A DNA stretch of 64,000 nucleotides from Altererythrobacter sp. B11 (lineage in GTDB: Bacteria; Pseudomonadota; Alphaproteobacteria; Sphingomonadales; Sphingomonadaceae): the NCBI RefSeq assembly GCF_003569745.1, contig NZ_AP018498.1, forward strand, positions 1,587,001 through 1,651,000. Direction: 5' to 3'. Positions within the stretch are counted from its first letter, which is position 1. The number at the start of each line of letters is the position of its first letter. This document shows positions 60,502 through 64,000 of this stretch, piece after piece. Made by a program: the position numbers and the translations under genes. The notes under the pieces are model-generated. The model saw only the letters and a list, made by a program, of their open reading frames with translations. It ran no database searches and was not told where the DNA came from.

Positions 60502-63195
60502 ATGTCGCGCCCCGCAAGAGTTAACCGGTTTATCGAGGCGCCGGCCGCCGCCGGGGGCGAGGGGATTGCCGCTTTCGCCCGAACGCTCAGCGAAAGACGA
60601 CAGGACACCCGCCGCAGCCCCCGCCTCGACCGCTCGCTGGCGGCGAATCCCCCGCGGCCGGAGCGGGGCAACTGGTTTCCGCGACGCTGGCCCTTCCTGC
60701 TGCTGTGCATGCTCGCCATAGTCGGTGTCGCTCGACTAGGGGCGGGCGCGTGGCCCCACATGCCGATCCTGCCCCTGCTGGCGGCATCTGTGATCCTTTC
60801 CGGATGCGCGCGCTTCACCTTCGACTGGGTGCGCGGACGGAGCTTCGCGGCACATCTGCTCGCCGCCTCCGCGGTCGTGGCGCTGCCGCTGTTCCTGTAC
60901 GGGCTGGGCATGGCGCTTTGGGCGCTGAGGGGCGGGCTGGCATGGGACATGGTGCTGGCTGCGCTGATCTGCGTCGGCGGGATCGCTTCCGCCTATCTCC
61001 GCCGGCAACCGGCGATGATCTTCGCCGGCCAGTTCGCCATCTGGTCGGCCCCGGTGGCGGCGCTGCAATCGCTCGCCGGCCTGCTTACGATGCTGGTCGC
61101 TCTCGTCGTCGCAATCCTGATCAGCCGGGAGCAGCTGCGGGAAGAGCATGAGGAGGTCGTCCGCCAGCAGATGCGCGACCGGATGCAGACCCGCGCGCGA
61201 GACATCCTGGCCGATTACGAGGAAACCCAGCTCGGCTGGTTCTGGGAAACCGACCGCCGATCGCTGCTGACCTATATCTCGCCGCCCATCGCCAGGGCGC
61301 TGGGTCACGAACCGGAAGAGCTGGTGGGCAGCCCGCTGGTGCAATTGTTCCATCTCGCCGACTCGGGGCAGGATGGTGAGCGCACCCTGTTGTTCCATCT
61401 CACCGCCCGCTCCGCCTTCAACGAAGTCTCCGTCCGCGCCGCGATCCGTGAGGAGGAGCGGTGGTGGTCCATCAGCGGACGGCCGATTTACGATGCCTTC
61501 CACAATTTTGTGGGATTCCGTGGCTCTGGCACCGATCTCACCGAGAAGAAGCGCAGCCGGGAGGATGCCTCGCGGCTGGCGCATTACGATTCGCTCACCG
61601 ATCTCGCCAACCGGCTGCAGATGTCGCGCACGCTGGAGCGCATCCTTGCCGCCCCACGCGAAAGCGAGCGGCAGTGCACCGTTCTGCTGCTCGATCTCGA
61701 CCGCTTCAAGCGGGTGAACGACACCATGGGCCATCCGGCCGGGGATGCCCTGCTGAAACAGGTGGCGCAGCGGCTGCTGGGCACGGTGGGGCAGATGGGG
61801 CAAGTCGGCCGGCTCGGGGGCGACGAGTTCGAGGTGATCCTGGCCGGTGAAGTGGAGCGCCGCGCAGTAGGCCATCTGTGCGAGGCGATCATTCACGCGC
61901 TCTCCCAGCCCTACGTGATCGACGGGCAGCGAGTGGTGATCGGTGCCTCGGTGGGGGTAGCGGTTTCCCCCGATGACGGCAAAACGAGCGAGGAGCTGAT
62001 CCGCAATGCCGACCTGGCGCTCTATGCGGCGAAGGACGGCGGGCGCGGGCGCTATCACTTCTATGCCGAGGATCTCCACGCGCAGGCGGAGGAGCGGGCG
62101 AAGCTGGAGCGCGACTTGCGCGATGCGATCTCGCACGGCGAGCTGGAACTCTATTACCAGCCGGTGATCGCCACTTCCTCCGAACGGATTTCGGGCTTCG
62201 AGGCGCTGCTGCGCTGGCGGCATCCGGACCGGGGCTGGGTGCCCACCAACCATTTCGTGGAAGCGGCCGAGGAAAGCGGGCTGATCGCGCAGATCGGCGA
62301 ATGGGCGCTGCGGCAGGCGTGCCAGGATCTTGCGCGCTGGCCGGAGGAGGTGCGCGTGGCCGTGAACGTCTCGCCGCTGCAATTCGCCAATCCGCAACTG
62401 CCCGCAATCGTCGCGCAGGCCATCGCCAGCGCCGGCATCGAGCCGTCGCGGCTGGAGCTGGAGATCACCGAGAGCGTCTTCCTCACGGATGACGAGGGTA
62501 CGGAGGCGATGTTCGCCGCACTCAAGCGCATCGGCGTGCGCATGGCGCTGGACGATTTCGGCACCGGCTATTCCTCGCTCGGCTATCTGAAGAAGGCGCC
62601 GTTCGACAAGATCAAGATCGACCAGAGCTTCGTGCGCGGGGCGACGCAGCCCGGCAGCCGCAACGGCGCGATCATCGCCTCGATCACCGGCCTCGCCCAC
62701 GCGCTCGGCATGGATACCACGGCCGAGGGGGTGGAGACGCTGGACGAGCTCGATCTGGTGCGGATGCATGGTTGCAGCCATGTGCAGGGCTTCATCTACG
62801 AACGGCCGCTGAGTGCGGAGGACGCCGCGGCGCGGCTGGCCTCAGGCCTCACCGCCGTCGCGCGGGGCCCGCGCTCGGCCCGGGCGCCGCGGCAGACGAT
62901 GCTGCGCAAGGTGCTGCTGGATCACCACGGCCATCTGTACAATGTCACGGTGCGCAATATCTCCGTGTCCGGAGCCATGGTGGAAGGGCTTTGGAACGTG
63001 CCGGTAGGCACCGTCTTCCGGATGCACCTATCCGAACGCCACGAACTGGAAGCCGTGACCCGGTGGTGCTCCGCCAATCGCGCCGGCCTTGAATTCGCCG
63101 AGCCGCTGGAGCGCGATGCCAGCGGCCGGCTGGCGGCGGTGCAGGAGCGGGCGCCTGATCTCTCCGGCAAGGCCGCGGTGGCGCTGCGGGGCTGA
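60502..63195 (+). CDS. Membrane PAS-GGDEF-EAL-PilZ cyclic-di-GMP protein
   Basis: An 897-residue signalling protein. About six N-terminal membrane helices are followed by a coiled segment, a PAS domain (GWFWETDRRSLLTYISPPIA), a GGDEF domain with intact GGDEF at 439-443, an EAL domain with FEALLRW (EAL at 567-569) and DDFGTGYSSL, and a C-terminal PilZ-like c-di-GMP receptor domain. The inhibitory RxxD site is absent upstream of GGDEF (GQMG in its place). Both catalytic motifs look intact, so either synthesis or hydrolysis could dominate. The ATG at 60502 is preferred over 60472. Confidence 0.93.
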   Translation: MSRPARVNRFIEAPAAAGGEGIAAFARTLSERRQDTRRSPRLDRSLAANPPRPERGNWFPRRWPFLLLCMLAIVGVARLGAGAWPHMPILPLLAASVILSGCARFTFDWVRGRSFAAHLLAASAVVALPLFLYGLGMALWALRGGLAWDMVLAALICVGGIASAYLRRQPAMIFAGQFAIWSAPVAALQSLAGLLTMLVALVVAILISREQLREEHEEVVRQQMRDRMQTRARDILADYEETQLGWFWETDRRSLLTYISPPIARALGHEPEELVGSPLVQLFHLADSGQDGERTLLFHLTARSAFNEVSVRAAIREEERWWSISGRPIYDAFHNFVGFRGSGTDLTEKKRSREDASRLAHYDSLTDLANRLQMSRTLERILAAPRESERQCTVLLLDLDRFKRVNDTMGHPAGDALLKQVAQRLLGTVGQMGQVGRLGGDEFEVILAGEVERRAVGHLCEAIIHALSQPYVIDGQRVVIGASVGVAVSPDDGKTSEELIRNADLALYAAKDGGRGRYHFYAEDLHAQAEERAKLERDLRDAISHGELELYYQPVIATSSERISGFEALLRWRHPDRGWVPTNHFVEAAEESGLIAQIGEWALRQACQDLARWPEEVRVAVNVSPLQFANPQLPAIVAQAIASAGIEPSRLELEITESVFLTDDEGTEAMFAALKRIGVRMALDDFGTGYSSLGYLKKAPFDKIKIDQSFVRGATQPGSRNGAIIASITGLAHALGMDTTAEGVETLDELDLVRMHGCSHVQGFIYERPLSAEDAAARLASGLTAVARGPRSARAPRQTMLRKVLLDHHGHLYNVTVRNISVSGAMVEGLWNVPVGTVFRMHLSERHELEAVTRWCSANRAGLEFAEPLERDASGRLAAVQERAPDLSGKAAVALRG

Positions 63196-63291
63196 CGGAG
63201 CCTCCTTAGACAATTCGTAACGGTGTTCGCATAGCCTGGGGGGGACGATCCCGAGGCGGTTTGGAGAGTTCGGGCCAGGAGTGACGATCGG

Positions 63292-64000
63292 ATGGTGATG
63301 CGCGGCATGTTGCGCGGGCTGGGCAGCGGCAAACCCGCCTCCGCGCGCGCCCACGCCGGCGCAGCCTCTGGGCGCGGCGCCGACCTCGGCCAGCGGCGTG
63401 CGCTGCTGGAAGCCGTCGAGGACGAGGGGCTCGGCTGGTTCTGGGCCAGCAATGTCCGCAACGAGCTGACCTATCTCTCCGCCTCCGCCGTGCAGCGCTT
63501 CGCTCCCGGCGCCGCCCTGTTCGGCGAACCCCTGAGCCGGCTGTTCGAAACAGTGGGCGAGGTGCGGGAGCAGCCACAGCGGCCGCTCAGCTTCCTGCTC
63601 GGTGCCCGCAGCCGGGTGGTGGAGCATATCGTTCGGCTGGAAATGCCCGAGGGGCCGCAATGGTGGTCGCTCACCGGCCGGCCCGCCTTCGACGAATGGG
63701 GGGATTTCATCGGCTATCGCGGGATCGCGCGCGATATTTCTGCCGAATACGCGCGGCAATGCGATTCCTCGCGCCTGGCCGAATATGATTCGCTGACCGG
63801 CCTCGCCAACCGCCACCGCATGGGCACGCGGCTGACCGCGATCCTCACCGCCTTCCGCCTCGCCCGCCGCAGCTGCGCGCTGCTGCTGCTCGATCTCGAC
63901 CGCTTCAAGCATGTCAACGATACGCTGGGACATCCGGCGGGTGACGATCTGCTGAAGCAGGTGGCCCAACGCCTCGGCCGGATCATTCCCGAACAGGCCG
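63292..64000 (+). CDS. PAS-GGDEF protein (partial, truncated by the window edge)
   Basis: The first 236 residues of a second c-di-GMP signalling protein. It lacks the membrane region of its upstream paralogue and begins almost directly with a PAS domain (GLGWFWASNVRNELTYLSA) followed by a GGDEF N-terminal part (LAEYDSLTGLANRHRMG, LLLLDLDRFKHVNDTLGHPA). The frame is open at position 64000, before the GGDEF motif itself. AGGAG lies nine bases before the ATG. Sequence and domain order match the neighbour, pointing to a tandem duplication. An EAL domain may follow beyond the window. Confidence 0.9.
   Translation, partial: MVMRGMLRGLGSGKPASARAHAGAASGRGADLGQRRALLEAVEDEGLGWFWASNVRNELTYLSASAVQRFAPGAALFGEPLSRLFETVGEVREQPQRPLSFLLGARSRVVEHIVRLEMPEGPQWWSLTGRPAFDEWGDFIGYRGIARDISAEYARQCDSSRLAEYDSLTGLANRHRMGTRLTAILTAFRLARRSCALLLLDLDRFKHVNDTLGHPAGDDLLKQVAQRLGRIIPEQA

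Overview
The window is a gene-dense, high-GC stretch of a Gram-negative alphaproteobacterial chromosome, most likely from the order Sphingomonadales (Erythrobacter/Sphingomonas-like). The evidence is the split F0 ATP synthase operon atpI-atpB-atpE-atpF'-atpF, the run lapA-pyrF-trpF-trpB-trpA-accD-folC, a FYDLN-acid protein next to aroA-cmk-rpsA, ffh-rpsP-rimM-trmD-rplS, and several lipoproteins and a TonB receptor. Species placement is inference. Nearly all genes are intact core housekeeping genes; there is no prophage, integrase, IS transposase, rRNA operon or CRISPR array.

Layout. 1-2.6 kb: partial uvrD, rsmD, rluB (minus). 2.8-4.1 kb: AmpG-like permease. 4.1-12.4 kb: a long minus-strand block purB / lapA-pyrF-lipoprotein-trpF-trpB-[DUF559]-trpA-accD-folC. 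12.5-15.2 kb: copper-type TonB receptor and a DUF2946-like protein. 15.4-22.8 kb: DUF3857/transglutaminase-TPR protein, radC, and the ydbH-ynbE-ydbL envelope lipid-transport set. 22.9-25.5 kb: F0 ATP synthase. 25.6-27.8 kb: flavin reductase and a glutathione-linked trio (gloB, VOC protein, GFA protein). 27.9-32.8 kb: rpsA, a 717-bp repeat-bearing gap, cmk-aroA, FYDLN protein. 32.9-37.3 kb: tRNA-Ala(GGC), ffh, rpsP, rimM, trmD, rplS. 37.4-47.2 kb: S9 peptidase, amino-acid permease, asd, lipoprotein, GFA protein, hydrolase, M2 peptidase, AMP nucleosidase. 47.3-48.6 kb: rpsF-rpsR-rplI. 48.7-55.0 kb: DUF3237 protein, Mur-ligase paralogue with ldcA, fabD-[GxxExxY]-fabG, dnaN. 55.3-59.0 kb: carboxylesterase and GH3 glucosidase behind a LacI-like operator. 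59-64 kb: ferredoxin-NADP-reductase-like flavoprotein and two tandem PAS-GGDEF proteins, the last cut by the window edge.

Most unusual signal. Two small, unrelated nuclease-fold genes sit inside otherwise conserved operons, in the same direction as their hosts, and each is bracketed by its own inverted repeat. A DUF559 (Vsr-like) gene lies between trpB and trpA with a perfect 36-bp inverted repeat at 7150-7185 and 7539-7574. A GxxExxY (PD-(D/E)XK-like) gene lies between fabD and fabG with a 25-bp inverted repeat (22 of 25 matching) at 52518-52542 and 52954-52978. In both, the upstream repeat or its edge supplies a Shine-Dalgarno-like stretch for the small gene. In the trp case the downstream repeat is read in frame as the protein's tail and the stop codon overlaps the trpA start. 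They look like transposase-less cassettes shaped to slip into operons without silencing the downstream gene. Coordinates of all coding features include the stop codon.
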